A stretch of DNA of 64,000 nt from Prorocentrum cordatum (taxonomy: Eukaryota > Sar > Dinophyceae > Prorocentrales > Prorocentraceae). Location of the stretch: positions 45,001-109,000 of the forward strand of contig CAUYUJ010000354.1 in assembly GCA_963575745.1 (NCBI GenBank), given 5' to 3'. The notes beneath the pieces were generated by a model. That model saw only the letters and a program-made list of their open reading frames with translations, was not told the DNA's origin and made no database searches. Positions within the stretch are counted from its first letter, which is position 1. Each line of letters starts with the position of its first letter. This document shows, piece after piece, positions 1 to 10,030 of the stretch. The position numbers and the translations under genes are program-made.

Positions 1-39
1 GAACCCCAGTCGACTGTTCATCGCCTACCTTTAGTAGGG

Positions 40-183
40 TTAAGTCGGGCGTTTCCCTCTACAGGAGAAATGTTCAAACATAATGCAAATTTGTCGAGTA
101 TGTTGCAACAGTTTCTGAGGATGTTTTGTGCATTTTTCATCGTTCGTCCAGGATCCGCCTGTGGGGGGACATGCCCGACCTAA
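40..183. mobile_element. Family A inverted-repeat element, copy A1
   Basis: Short element with inverted ends: TTAAGTCGGGCGTTTCCC on the left and GGGGACATGCCCGACCTAA on the right. Its left junction reads G|GTTAAG and its right junction reads CTAAG, so both ends look like splice sites. I see no target duplication, so this copy is probably old. It has no coding content. Confidence 0.6.
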
Positions 184-422
184 GCCTTTTCCCCGATTCC
201 AGGTCGACGTTGCCCCCTCCCCCCCCCGACCGAGCCGGTCCCTCTCTGTCGGGCCCCCCCGTCGCGGGAAGCAGGCGGGGCCCCGGGGGAGAGGTGCCCT
301 GGAGACGAAGAAGAAAGAAGAAGCAGCACAAACATACATTTCCGTAGGTGATCGTTTTCTTCTTCACTGTTTTGCCGATCGGCGCGGGCCCTCGGCCGCC
401 CCCCCGCCCCCCCCCCATGAAG

Positions 423-487
423 TAGATCCTGGCTGTTTGGGGCGCCTGTCTCAAGCAGGTGGAGCCTCCCTCGTAGGACGCACCGTT
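423..487 (+). CDS. Possible exon: second half of a Cys-aromatic repeat
   Basis: The frame reads DPGCLGRLSQAGGASLVGRT. This fits the second half of the repeat unit seen downstream: Gly-Cys, then Leu-x-x-x-Gly, then x-x-Leu-x-x-Gly. A possible acceptor AG precedes it at 421-422 and a GC donor (GCAAAC) follows. Both ends are uncertain. It could instead be a chance open stretch in GC-rich DNA. If real, it lies upstream of the exon at 3711 and would join it in phase. Confidence 0.27.
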
Positions 488-504
488 GCAAACAGTCGCA
501 TCAA

Positions 505-1872
505 GCAGAGGTCTGGAGCCAGACCCCTCCCCCTCCCCCTCCTTCCGCCCAATGTCGAAACGCCGAATATGAAAACGCTCACTAGGTCCGCGCACATTTC
601 TCGGATCTGCGCTGGACCTCCCTGGCGGCGCCTCTTGCGCGACCCACTGACGCGCCCCGCGAGCCAGGGAGAGGGGCCCAGCGCCAACAGAGGAGCCCGA
701 GCAGACCTTGGAAAGCCACTGCTTCTGCACTGTCGCTCATGGCGTGGAGTTGTTTCGTAGCTCGGGGGCTCCCGGGCCGCGGGACCGGGCCCCGGGATCG
801 TGAAGAAGCAACAAACATTTGCCCTGGGGAGAGCTCTGGCGTCTCATGGGCGAAAGAAGGACGTGCACGTGCATGAATCCACGTTGGTTTCGAGAACACG
901 CATTGCGCGAACTTTGGCATCACGAGGCTGGTCTCGCGGACTGGGTGGCCGTGTTCATGTACGTGGTTGGGCGCGTACGTCCTTTGTGCTAGCGTCCATG
1001 GACCTGTTTACCTCTGGTTTACCTCTGGACCCGTTTTCTTCCTTCGGAGGAGGGCCAGTTTGAGGCAGCGGCGGGTTCCCAGTTACGAACAGCAGACGAC
1101 TGAACGTTTGTCGCCATGTTCGGTTTCCAGGGGCCTGTGCCGGGCCTCGGGGCCAGGAAAAATACATTCAGGATGAAAAACCGTTCCTGGGGAGTGAGTC
1201 GAGATCTCTGAGGGTCGACGTTGTGAAAATATCTGGACGTCATTGGATCTCCCGCCTGGCCGGCTCAATGCCGCTTGAAGTCGGCTCCTTGGCCCCTGCC
1301 AACGCGGATCCAGCCGTGGCGACGAGTGACTTCCAGAGGACCCAGAAAGGACGAACAACGCCAGGGTTGTGGAGGACAATTAATGGAGAGGAAGCATGTT
1401 GAACATATTTGTTGAACATGTTTTAAACATATGTTGAACATGTTTTAAACATGTGAACAATTTGTTTCAAAAACATGTTTCGTACATGTTTCCTACATTT
1501 GAAACACATTTAAAAGTCTAGACGCTTCGCGTATCCCCACCAGCCGCACGGTCTCGGAGTATGACGGGCACTCGGTCTTTCTTCGTTGCTCTCACGCGCA
1601 TTCAGTTGTGCGATTCTCCCTGGGACTCTGTGACCGTGAGGGACTTGCTGTCTTGGGTATATGACAGTGCTTCCCTCGAGCGCTTCTTCGACTCGGCTCC
1701 GCGGGTCGCTTGGCGCTGGTGTCACTTAGTCGTTTGGTGCACGCCCGAGTGACCATGTGTTCTCACAGGGTGGTTACTTGTGCACCCCTGCCGCGTCAAT
1801 ACCAGACCGCTGGTCTTCTGCGCGCAGGCGCATCTCTCAGCAGTGGGTCGGCGTTTGCTGGTACGGCCTCAG
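505..1872. other. Intronic or upstream sequence, no supported gene
   Basis: Apart from the AT-rich tandem repeat at 1390-1510 and one left terminus of a family E element near 1535 (CCCCACCAGCC), I see no supported feature here. A stretch near 1640-1715 translates to something faintly like the Cys-aromatic repeats, but it is too weak to call. Confidence 0.4.
1390..1510. repeat. AT-rich tandem repeat (TTGAACATGTTTTAAACATA type)
   Basis: About five degenerate copies of a 20-bp AT-rich unit containing AACATGTT, in strong contrast to the GC-rich surroundings. Similar AACATG-rich stretches occur near 10640-10750 and 51630-51660. Confidence 0.6.
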
Positions 1873-1915
1873 GCTCACCCTATCTGCCGCGGATGCGTTT
1901 TCTGAAGCTGCGACG
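1873..1915 (+). CDS. Weak exon candidate resembling the repeat exon at 11037
   Basis: After an AG acceptor at 1871-1872 the frame reads LTLSAADAFSEAAT, followed by a GT donor. It resembles the better supported exon at 11037-11110, which ends SVEAFSDSAA before GT. No partner exon that restores the Cys-aromatic motif was found before 3711. It may therefore be a duplicated or dead exon. Confidence 0.18.
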
Positions 1916-2343
1916 GTTCGCTGGCGCTGTCAGAATCCCCTTCCTTGCTGGACGACGTCAACCAGTTTCGGTCTGCTCATACCCGTCAGACTCCCTGGAC
2001 TGACTTTCTCGCACGGAGTTCGGTTCCCACCACCACGCGGTTGTCTCGGCACGACCACGACTGGGAACGCACTGCGCGCCATTTTGGCCGCGCCTGGCTT
2101 GCTCCTGGGTGACTGACCCCTCAGACTCCCTGGGTTGCAGCTTGCACGACCTTCTCAGGTGACTGACCCCTCAGACTCCCTGGGCTTGCACGACCGCCTG
2201 ACCTCTCAGACGCCCTGGGTTGCTGCCCCCCCCCGCCGCCTGATCCGCGGCCCCCGCGCGCGCCCGGGAATTCAGTCGCGGCCGCAGCCCGACCGTGACT
2301 GCTCGCCGCCGGCGTTTCCGCCTGCGGCTGTAAAAAAAAGTAT

Positions 2344-2803
2344 CCCCACCAGCCCGTCCAGAAACGACGCCCAGGCGAGTAGAGGGTCGTCCTGAGGGGC
2401 TTTTCGGCGTCTTGGGTGCATCGGGGGGGCCTCTTTGGGCCGTTTGGGATCCTCTTGGGGGCCTCCTGGGGGCCTCTTGGGGCCATCTTGGGGCCATCTT
2501 GGGGCCTCTTGGTGCCTCCTGGGCGCTTCTTGGGGCCATCTTGGAGGAAATCGATCAACAAAAAGGGGGGGTTCAATTAGTGCTGCCCCCTCTGGGGGCT
2601 AAATGGGGCCAAAATCTTGGTAAAATCAATGATTTTGGCTTCCTCGGCGAGGCCGTTTTGGACGCTCTGACCGCTCCCCGCCCCCCCTGTCCAGGTCAGT
2701 GGGGAGGGGGTAGGGGGAGGGGTAAACCCCTCCCCGAAGGGGAAGAAGGAGGGGTGGAAGAGGAAACGCTCTAAACCTCCGACGCCCAGAGGGCTGGTGG
2801 GAT
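2344..2803. mobile_element. Family E inverted-repeat element, copy E1
   Basis: Bounded by CCCCACCAGCCC on the left and GGGCTGGTGGG on the right. The interior is made of degenerate CTTGGGGCC repeats, then GGAGGAAATCGATCAAC, a short AT-rich piece, and a GC-rich stem (GGGGAGGGGGTAGGGGGAGG). No transposase is seen. Related copies lie at 11562, 56889 and 62674. Confidence 0.65.
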
Positions 2804-2961
2804 TCAATGACAGGACTGTGAGGGTGTCCATTGTCGTGGCATCCGCAACGCCAGGGAGGGCCGAAGTTGCCTCGACGAGGCCCGCTCCGGCACGTATCCA
2901 GGCCGGGCCCATCCTGAGCCCCAGGCACTGGTGCCTGCGCCTTGGTGCTCTGGCCAGGGAC

Positions 2962-3090
2962 TTGGCATCGCTCGGACGTGTGCATTTTGTCTCGGCGAGA
3001 ACCATCGAGGACCATCCTGGACCATCGAGCAAACAAAAACACGCACGCAACCGACAAATGCAAGGGAAATGGACGTCCGAGCGACGGCAA
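2962..3090. mobile_element. Family B inverted-repeat element, copy B1
   Basis: A 129-bp element with ends TTGGCATCGCTCGGACGT and ACGTCCGAGCGACGGCAA. The middle reads like GAGGACCATCCTGGACCATC. Copies B2, B3 and B4 lie at 14625, 51036 and 58807. Non-coding. Confidence 0.75.
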
Positions 3091-3710
3091 GGGGAGGCCT
3101 TTAAAAGATCGTGAGCTGATCTTGGGCCCAGGCTCGGCCAGGCCAGTGTCGGTGCCAGGTGCGTACTCCGAGTTTCTTGGTATGCGTCGGGTCGGCGGGG
3201 CACCACCCCCGCCGACGGCCCCACATCGACCCCCGTCGCAGGCAGCCACCGCGCGCCGAAGGCGCTCCGACCCCCGTCGCGGCGCGACGACGAGGCGAGG
3301 TTGACCCCCGTCGGGGGATACCCCCCCACGCTTACCTTTGGATGCAACTCCTGGGAGGTCAAATTCTGATTTTGCCCTGGTCCGAGATTCGGCCTAATCC
3401 TGTTCAATCCGGCTTAATCACGCTTAATCCCGTTTTTTATCTGCCTTAATCCGAGGCCCATTCCGGCGCAACCGCCCCCCAATGGGGATTCATCCTTCTT
3501 AGTAAACCTCCACGTAGTTGCCCCCGAACTTCTCAAGAAACCCAGGGTACACCTTAGGCGATGCTTAAGAAAACTTCAATTTTCGGCCAGAGTCTCGATT
3601 ATTCTTAATGTTTCAATGTAAATCCTAAGATTTGAATAGAAATTCTGGGTTTTTATTCACGTTCTGAGACTATGAATTTCTTAACCCATGATTTCTTAAG
3701 CATTTCGCAG

Positions 3711-3868
3711 GGTGTAGTTGTTTCGCCTCTCAGCAGCGAGGACCCCGTGGCGACGAACGGGAACCGCGGCACCAGCTTCATCTCGGTGGCCAGGCTCGGC
3801 CCCGGCCGCGCCGTGCAGTGCTTCGTGGACTGGGGCAGCGGGGTGGGCGCAGGCGCGCCCTCCTCGGC
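3711..3868 (+). CDS. Repeat exon, first part (interrupted by element A2)
   Basis: Follows the acceptor TTTCGCAG and reads GVVVSPLSSEDPVATNGNRG, then a Ser-rich strand and AVQCFVDWGSGVGAGAPSS. AVQCF is the Cys-aromatic strand of the repeat. The open frame hits a TGA as it enters a family A inverted-repeat element. If the element is removed at its 8-bp target duplication, the frame continues straight into TCSVLPG at 4238. Codon use is strongly GC3-rich, like the other exons. Upstream and downstream partner exons are not certain. Confidence 0.6.
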
Positions 3869-4231
3869 TTGAGTCGGGCCTGTCCCCCTACAGAGGGATT
3901 TTCGATGAAAAATAATCAGGAGGGGAAAAAACACACAGACACAATCAATCGTCGATTCCCAGGAAAATATGCGAAAATATGGGAAGTGGGGTGGAAGACA
4001 GAAACCCAGAAAATATGGGAAAATATGGGGGATAAGTTTATTTGTGTGTATTTATTTGTGTGTTCTTGGGCCCCTTCAAATAAGAAGTACACAAAAAATA
4101 ATAACAACAATGATCCAAACATAGTTCGGGGACTATTTTTGGATTTTTTGGGGGACCTTTTTGGGGGCATGTTTGGGGTATTTTTGATTTTTCGTCGAAA
4201 ATCCCCATGTAGGGGGACACGCCCGACATTC
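3869..4231. mobile_element. Family A element A2, an introner candidate inside a coding repeat
   Basis: A 363-bp element with inverted ends TTGAGTCGGGCCTGTCCCCC and GGGGGACACGCCCGACATTC. It is flanked by the near-identical 8-bp repeats TCCTCGGC (3861-3868) and TCCTCGAC (4232-4239). The next inner bases also pair (GGATTTTCGATGAAAAAT with ATTTTTCGTCGAAAATCC). The interior carries the 165-bp family J sequence. There is no coding capacity. It splits a coding exon, and its removal restores the frame. Confidence 0.8.
3916..4080. repeat. Family J 165-bp interspersed sequence, copy 1 (inside A2)
   Basis: Begins with a CAGGAGG/AAACACACAGACACAAT motif and contains repeated AAAATATGGG and TTTATTTGTGTGT. 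Closely similar copies lie at 25808-25978 and 42706-42870, both beside exons of the same gene. Confidence 0.75.
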
Positions 4232-4296
4232 TCCTCGACCTGCTCCGTCCTCCCCGGGCCGTCCCCGGGCGAGCGCGCGGGGCGTCGCCTTGACTG
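4232..4296 (+). CDS. Repeat exon, second part (after element A2)
   Basis: The frame reads STCSVLPGPSPGERAGRRLD to a stop at 4294-4296. Joined to 3711-3866 across the duplicated target it gives APSS-TCSVLPG, which matches the Gly/Ser-x-Cys-x-x-Leu second half of the repeat. The true donor lies before the stop but cannot be chosen, since several GC dinucleotides are possible. The acceptor side of A2 lacks an obvious AG, so the splice would be non-canonical or the copy may be inactive. Confidence 0.45.
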
Positions 4297-4357
4297 AGAG
4301 AGGGCAGCGCCTGTGCTCCAGGGGGGGGGCGCAGGGCGTCTTCCCAGGGATCGCCGA

Positions 4358-4510
4358 GCGCGTTCCACTACTCGCAGAGTGACTACTCGCAAATGGGCCT
4401 GGATACGCTGGGGGGGGATCCGACGAGAAATTCCGTCGAAGCAGACATGTGTGCGTGTGTGTTTCGGACGTTTGCGAGTAGTTAGGCACTCTGCGAGTAG
4501 TGGAACGCGC
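4358..4510. mobile_element. Family M inverted-repeat element with a neighbouring empty site
   Basis: A 153-bp element with inverted ends of about 35 bp (GCGCGTTCCACTACTCGCAG and CTGCGAGTAGTGGAACGCGC). The flanking sequence (CAGGGCGTCTTC to CGACTTTCAAATCGCCC) recurs at about 4597-4645 without the element. Confidence 0.75.
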
Positions 4511-4743
4511 TTGCCCAAGGAGGGGGGGGGACACACCGACTTTCAAATCGCCCGTTCGTCGCCAGCAGAGGCCCGGTAGCCCAGCCCGCCCGGGAACGCA
4601 GGGCGTCTTCTCGGGAGGGAGGGACACGCCGACTTTCAAATCGCCCATTCGAAGCCGACAGGGGTCCCAATAACCGAGCGCGGGCGATGATAAAGCCTAC
4701 CCCCTCCCCCTTGCCCCCTCTATTTTTTACCTCCGTCCAACAG

Positions 4744-4825
4744 GATTTAGTTGTGGAGATCGGCGCGGAGGCCGACCTTTATAATCCACGGGGGAAGTTG
4801 CGAATCGAAGTTGCTATCAGAGGGG
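4744..4825 (+). CDS. Possible exon after a good acceptor
   Basis: After TCCGTCCAACAG the frame reads DLVVEIGAEADLYNPRGKLR and then IEVAIRG. It is open and plausible as a beta-strand-rich piece. The Cys-aromatic motif is absent, and its phase does not fit the exon at 5352. It may be an exon of the gene or chance. Confidence 0.18.
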
Positions 4826-5054
4826 TTCGAAGTCCAACACAAGAGAGGTTTCTTGGCCATCTCGGCCAAGGACCTCTCTTGCGCTGGCAAAATGTAGGCA
4901 CGGGCCTTGAGGTTTATCGAATCAGCTTTGTGCTGAGCGCCTGCTTAGCCACGAGCCTCGAGATCTCTCGAGTCAGCCTTGTGCCGTGCGTCTGCTGGCA
5001 AGTAGCCACGAGCCTCGAGATCTCTCGAGTCAGCCTTGTGCCGAGCGTCCAGGA

Positions 5055-5058
5055 TCAC

Positions 5059-5099
<41 letters not shown>

Positions 5100-5103
5100 G
5101 CAG

Positions 5104-5149
<46 letters not shown>

Positions 5150-5175
5150 GTGATCATCATCATTATCCTCATCCC
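5055..5175. repeat. (CAT)n microsatellite
   Basis: About 35 near-perfect CAT triplets with one CAG interruption. Open frames through it (poly-His, poly-Met) are artefacts. Confidence 0.95.
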
Positions 5176-5351
5176 TGGGAACCTATTTTATCATCCCAAC
5201 CAGAACCCCGAACTTCTCATCCCCGGGGTACTATTCTCGCCCGCGCTCGGTTAGCCTACCCCGCCCATGAATGCGCGGGCTTGCAATCGGGAGCCTATCG
5301 CCGATCGGCGAGGTAATTTTCGCCGATTCCAGATCGACGTGTGCCCTTGAG

Positions 5352-5464
5352 CTGGTTTTCCCGCCCTCCCCGCCGGTACCTGCAACATCCTGAGCCTCGA
5401 AACTGTGGACCTCGCCGTTCTCAGCACCCACGTCTTCAGCGACAGCACCACGATCAACGTTCAG
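5352..5464 (+). CDS. Repeat exon
   Basis: The frame reads GFPALPAGTCNILSLETVDL, then AVLSTHVFSDSTTINVQ, and ends at the donor CAG|GTCAGG. It carries the GTCNILSL second half of a repeat and then the first strand of the next one. The end is phase 0 and joins the exon at 6444 in frame to give INVQ-VESFSSS. The acceptor chosen (AG at 5350-5351) is weaker than the donor. Confidence 0.6.
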
Positions 5465-5649
5465 GTCAGGGGAGGGGGGTGAGGATCACAGCGTTTTTGG
5501 CGTTTGATAGCGCACAGCGTACGAAACAAACGAGGGCCGTTACAAGTAAGGATACTGAGCCCACCCACGGTGCAGCCAACCCAGGATATTGCCTCTTCCC
5601 TGGTCATTTGCTCCGCCTCTGGCAGGAGGTTTGTATAAGAGGTCAAGGG

Positions 5650-5905
5650 AGACCCACTGCGAACCCCAGACACATCAACGATGTTGCAATGAACCGTCTC
5701 TCCAAGCCTCTCTCCATAAGTCTCCCAACACTTGCCAATTGCAAGACGGTCGCGTTCGAATCCTTCTTACTGCCCAAATCTGTTTATGCCACGTCGACGC
5801 CGCGAATGCTCGTGACTGCAGCGCACTGATAATCCTGAATTGCTCAGATCACAGTCCCTGGGACGTCAACACCGCGAGTCAATGTGACTGTTGCGTCCGA
5901 GCAAG
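5650..5905 (+). repeat. Interspersed repeat, single arm related to the 17.6-18.5 kb inverted repeats
   Basis: Contains CATCAACGATGTTGCAATG, a CCCTGGGACGTCAACACCGC motif and GTGACTGTTGCG. It matches both arms of the long inverted repeat around the exon at 17963. Confidence 0.5.
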
Positions 5906-6443
5906 TCTAGACGGTGCCATGATATAACAAACAACATCTTGGGATTTAAACCTCACGATGTTTTCAACATGTTGTATTTTTCGTGACGAACGTTCTTGGC
6001 TGTGATGCGGGAGCAACACTTTGAAACGGAACGCGCCTTCACCTTGTAAAGATGAGACGAATGCGCATAACGTTAGGGCGAGTTCCACGTTTTGAAACGA
6101 CCTATGTTCCATGAATGACTGCAAGTTGAAAGCTTCAGGACGACCAGATGTCGAGGAATTCTCAGGCGAAATGCCTGGCCTGGCCTACCGACACGTCTGG
6201 GGTGCGACAGGGAGGAGTTATCCAAAATGGACAGGGATGGAGGAGGAGCGACGCGTTGGAGGATTAGCAGCATTGGGAGTAGCAGATGATTCCTTCCCAG
6301 CGTGGGAGGCACAAACAGAAGAGGCGGAGAAGGAGAAGGATGACGTGGATGAGGATTTGGAGGAACCGTCGAAATTGACTGGAAAGTCTCGGGGTCCCGC
6401 TGGACCCCTGCCCACATTCGGGAATTCCCACATTGCCCCCCAG

Positions 6444-6729
6444 GTCGAATCCTTTTCGTCGAGCGTCGCTGTGGTCTGTTATTCTGACGTCGGGTCCACA
6501 ATGGACGTCCTGTGCAAAACGCTAACGATCGACGGCGACACCATCCAGGACAGCCAGCCATACGCGATCAACGCCCAGGCTCTCTCAGCGTACGATGTGT
6601 CCTCCCTCTCGGTGACCAGCTTCTCCGAGAGCGAGGGCGTGGCTTGCTGGTCTTCGACGAACACTGGGTACCAGGACCACGCAGGCGTCTGCAACAAGCT
6701 CGCGCTCTCGGGCAACAACATCACCGTCG
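6444..6729 (+). CDS. Longest repeat exon, about 1.5 Cys-aromatic units
   Basis: After the acceptor GCCCCCCAG the frame reads VESFSSSVAVVCYSDVGSTM, continues through VLCKTLTIDGDTIQ and ALSAYDVSSLSVTSFSE, then GVACWSSTNTG and GVCNKLALSGNNITVG. Two Cys-aromatic strands (VVCY, VACW) and two Cys-x-x-Leu-x-x-x-Gly halves are present in order. The donor is GTCG|GTGACC, leaving phase 1. This matches the exon at 11037 (Gly codon split, giving NNITVG-DEFHFDL). It is the clearest view of the repeat. Such repeats occur in predicted dinoflagellate surface proteins, with no known activity. Confidence 0.8.
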
Positions 6730-6750
6730 GTGACCGTCGACGCGAATTAT

Positions 6751-6905
6751 ACGTTCGTGTCGTGTCGACGCGGCGGGGGCGGCGCGGGCGTTCAAGGAAT
6801 CGACCGGCATCGAAAGGTCGGCGCTGCGGGAGAGCATTGATCATTTAAGGTCGATCGAGCCACGCGGTGTCAGACACCGATGCGTAGTCTGTCAAGACAC
6901 GAGCT
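6751..6905. mobile_element. Family C inverted-repeat element, copy C1
   Basis: Starts ACGTTCGTGTCGTGTCGACG about 20 bp after the exon end at 6729 and ends near GTCAAGACACGAG. The interior has GTTCAAGG and a GCCACGCGGTGTCA motif shared with copies at 35171 and 51661. Confidence 0.6.
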
Positions 6906-7289
6906 TGCTGTATCCATGTCTTCGGCCTCGCGGGACATCTTCGGCCGTGACCCCGTGGATGCCGGCCTAGCTCGGAGAACATCAATACCCTGGGTTCGGC
7001 GTCCATGGGATCGCGCCTCTGTTCAGATTGCCAGGGCATGGATATAGACATGTTTGTATAAGCTCCGCTTGGCTTGGCGTTGCGATTGGCTTTCATTGTG
7101 TCCTCTGCAAACGGTTGGAGGCCGTCGGTGTTGCGCACACAATGCGTTCGTCCAGTCTTGTTGCACTTCGGTTCCATCGCAGGCGGCGATTAATTAGGTA
7201 GCAGACTTGGCAGTATCAGTAGGTCGTCTGGTGGTTGCGCCGGTCCTGCGGTTCAGATGTAAGTGCTTCCTTGTTTCTTGGAGGGAGTT

Positions 7290-7433
7290 CCGCTGGAGCT
7301 TGGCCCCCGAGCCCACCTTCTGTTCTCCCGTCTGGGGCCGAGTTTGGGCGGCCCCGGGGCTCCAGGCGCCTCCAGGCGCGAGCTCTCGATCCTCCGTCCT
7401 GGGGATGCGAGGTGGTCCAGACAGGGGCTCGCT
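7290..7433. repeat. Direct duplication, first copy (second at 7650-7828)
   Basis: Both copies contain TTGGCCCCGAGCC/TTGGCCCCCGAGCC, CTCCAGGCGCC and GAGGTGGTCCAGACAGGGGC. Both end in GGCTCGCT next to a family A terminus. A block of about 400 bp was duplicated together with its element. Confidence 0.7.
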
Positions 7434-7643
7434 CTGAGTCGGGCGCGTCCCTCTTTTTACCAGCCTCGAATGTATCCCTATCCCTAAGATTGACACGCCA
7501 AAAGGCGATGACAATCTTAGGGATTCGCCCTCGGAATCCCTGAGATTGGCATCGTGATGAGGAGATGCCCAGCATAGGGATAGGATATGTTCCAGGCTGG
7601 TTATCTTTCTACAGGAGGAATGTTCAGATATAGTCATGTTCGT
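7434..7643. mobile_element. Family A element A3, interrupted by L1
   Basis: Left end CTGAGTCGGGCGCGTCCCTC after GGCTCGCT. The body is broken by the family L element at 7459-7601, after which TTTCTACAGGAGGAATGTTC resumes family A sequence. The right end is degenerate. Confidence 0.55.
7459..7601. mobile_element. Family L element L1, nested in A3
   Basis: Inverted ends ACCAGCCTCGAATGTATCC and GGATATGTTCCAGGCTGGT enclose paired CCCTAAGATTG/CAATCTTAGGG blocks. A second copy is at 42244-42369. Confidence 0.7.
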
Positions 7644-7828
7644 GGGCGCCCCGCTGAACCTTGGCCCCGAGCCTACCTTGCCGGGGCCCGTCCAGGCCAG
7701 CGCTCTCCCATCTCGGGCCGATCTCTGGCGGCCACGCGGGGCCCGAAGACGGCCTCCAGGCGCCGGAGGCGAAGGAAGCTCTCGAGCCCCGTGCTGTGGA
7801 CGCGAGGTGGTCCAGACAGGGGCTCGCT

Positions 7829-7986
7829 TCGAGTCGGGCGCGTCCCTCTCTCGACAGGAGGAGTATTCAAGTATACTCAAAAACAGCTTGGGGACGGTTA
7901 TTCAAATAGGTTTGGCCTTTTGAGAGCCTTTTTGGAATACTTGTCAACGTTTCGTCATACATCCGCTAGTGTCATGCCCGACCTTA
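7829..7986. mobile_element. Family A element A4 with a perfect 8-bp target duplication
   Basis: Inverted ends TCGAGTCGGGCGCGTCCC and CATGCCCGACCTTA. It is flanked on both sides by GGCTCGCT (7821-7828 and 7987-7994). The duplicated target supplies GC on the left (a GC donor) and the G of a final TTAG on the right (an AG acceptor). Confidence 0.8.
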
Positions 7987-7999
7987 GGCTCGCTGTCGA

Positions 8000-8720
8000 G
8001 GCTTGCGCGAGCTGGCATCGCTTCTGCGGCGGTGGGCGGCGGACGGTCGGCGGCAGGCGGCGGAGGCAGAACGATGGCAGCTCCACGGGCGGAAAGCCGG
8101 CGCAAGTGAAAGATTAGACCATCGGGAGCCTCGAGACGGGGGTCAGTGCAGACGGGGGTCAGCCAGGGCGCCGGATCCTGCAGGATCCTGCGAATACCTC
8201 CTCTGGCTGACCCGGGTTAGCGAGCCGCTCGTGGCCGCGAGGCGGCCGCGCCTATTGGCTCTCCCAGGTTGGTGAAGACCTGCGTTGCAGTTTTTGTGTT
8301 CCTGCATTGCAGTTTTTGGTTTCCTGCTGACCCGGGTCTGGATTGACCCGGGTCAGAAGATCCCCGATACCAGAGAAAAAACCCAATCAGTGGGTGGACT
8401 GGAAATTGGGCAGGCGTTCCAGTCTCGAAGAGGGTTGCGGCATGCTCGCCTTTTCGGGCATTCCTCGGTTCGAAGCGGTTCAGGAGGATTGGACGATCTC
8501 AGAGGGCTCGTCGAGGGCCCAATGGGGTGTGAATGCGGCTCCGCGACTGCCCGAGGAGACCGAGTAGACGGCGAAGAGGGTCCCAAGACGGATCACGTGA
8601 GTCTCAAGGTTGTTCCACGATAGTTTGGGACAACCCTGGGACGGCCCGAATGAGTTCCCAGAAATGAGGTCGAGAGGTGAAGGATGCAACGGCGCTTCTC
8701 TTATGCATCCTCTTGCTAAC
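8000..8720. other. Intron, no supported gene
   Basis: GC-rich sequence with a small inverted pair around 8155-8215 (GGGTCAGCCAGG / CTGGCTGACCCGGG) and several GACCCGGGTC palindromes. I see no exon with repeat character. Confidence 0.4.
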
Positions 8721-8739
8721 GACCAGTGTCATCAGCATT

Positions 8740-8860
8740 CCCGTGCATCGTCATGATCATGATGATAACCGTCATCAGCGCCAGTATCATCGTTAACCAC
8801 ATCATTATCATCATCCTGGTCATCATCATCACCATCGTTGACATTGGGTTTCCGTTGATG
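8740..8860. repeat. Degenerate (ATC/ATG) microsatellite
   Basis: Interrupted CATCATCATC and ATGATG triplets. Low complexity. Confidence 0.7.
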
Positions 8861-9339
8861 GTTATGATGGCGCGGCGATTGTACTTGGCGCAAGGCATGT
8901 GGATATTCGCGAAGTGGGCTCGTATAGTCACGAACAGAAACATGCGAATACACAGGAACTGGCTCTTAGACGGAACAGCGCGTGCGTCCTAACGCCATAG
9001 AAGCATGGCGACGATGTATAAACAGGCCCAACCTGTCCGGCGAAGCACATGAACGATGATTAGGACAAAGGGTAGCAGGGACATGGTTTATGAGCAAATG
9101 CCGTTGTAGAGTTCCAACAACCTTGTATGCGTAAGTGGTGTAGTAAATGATTCCTGTCCTCATTCCCTGGTTTTCCTTCGGGGAAGGGTTTGTCCGAGCT
9201 CCTTATTCAACGAACCCTCCATCCCGCACATGAGTCGGGCAAAGTCGCCACAATGATCCTCATACCAGATCTGTCGAAAGGAATATAATCAACGTTCGCT
9301 TTGCGCCAAAGTGTTGGACCTTGTGCGAGATCCCCGCGA

Positions 9340-9830
9340 TCATGTCTCGTTGTAGTCCTCCTCCTTCACCTCTCCGGCCTCATTCGTGTCCTCCTCCTCC
9401 TTCTCGTCTTCGTCCTCCTGGTCATTGTCGTTCTCCTCGTCAACGTCTTTGTGGTTTTCCTTTTCCTCCTTTCATTCCTCATTTTCGTCGTCCTCCTCTT
9501 CCTTGTTCTCGTCATTATCCTCTTCCTCTCCTCCTCCTCCTCCGTCACTTAATCCCCGACCTCGCAGTCTTCGACCTTGTCCATCTGCTCCTGTTCGTCC
9601 TCGTCCTCGTCTCTTCTTTCTGTTCCTAGATCTCGTCCGTGTCCTCTGCGTAATCCTCCTCGTCCTGCTCCTCGTCAATATCTTCCCTCCTTCTCTCCCT
9701 CCTCCTCCTCCTCCTCCTCCTCCTCCTCCTCCTCCTCCTCCTCCCCCTCCTCCCCCGTTCCCCTCTTTTATAATTTTCATGTTCGTTTTCGTCCTCCTCC
9801 TCTTCCTCCTCCTCTCCATCCTCCCTCTTT
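9340..9830. repeat. (CTC)n pyrimidine-rich tract
   Basis: Nearly 500 bp of interrupted CTC/CTT triplets, with a pure (CTC) run at about 9703-9750. The long Ser/Leu/Pro frames in it are artefacts. Confidence 0.9.
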
Positions 9831-9884
9831 CCTCTTGCCGTATTTATACGCTTCGCCCTTGCGCGCCTCTTTACCTACCAATGA

Positions 9885-10030
9885 TCGGGAACCCGGAACC
9901 GGGAACCCTGGAACCAATTAGATCCGTATGAATTTGACGGTGAGATCGGTAGTGAACCATCGGCCCCGAACCAATGACCAGGAACCCGGGAACCCGGGAA
10001 CCCGGAACCGGGAACCCGGGAACCCAGCGG
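9885..10030. repeat. GGAACCCGGGAACCC short tandem repeat
   Basis: Palindromic GGGAACCCGGAACCGGGAAC units recur in two clusters, at about 9889-9915 and 9970-10025. Confidence 0.8.
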
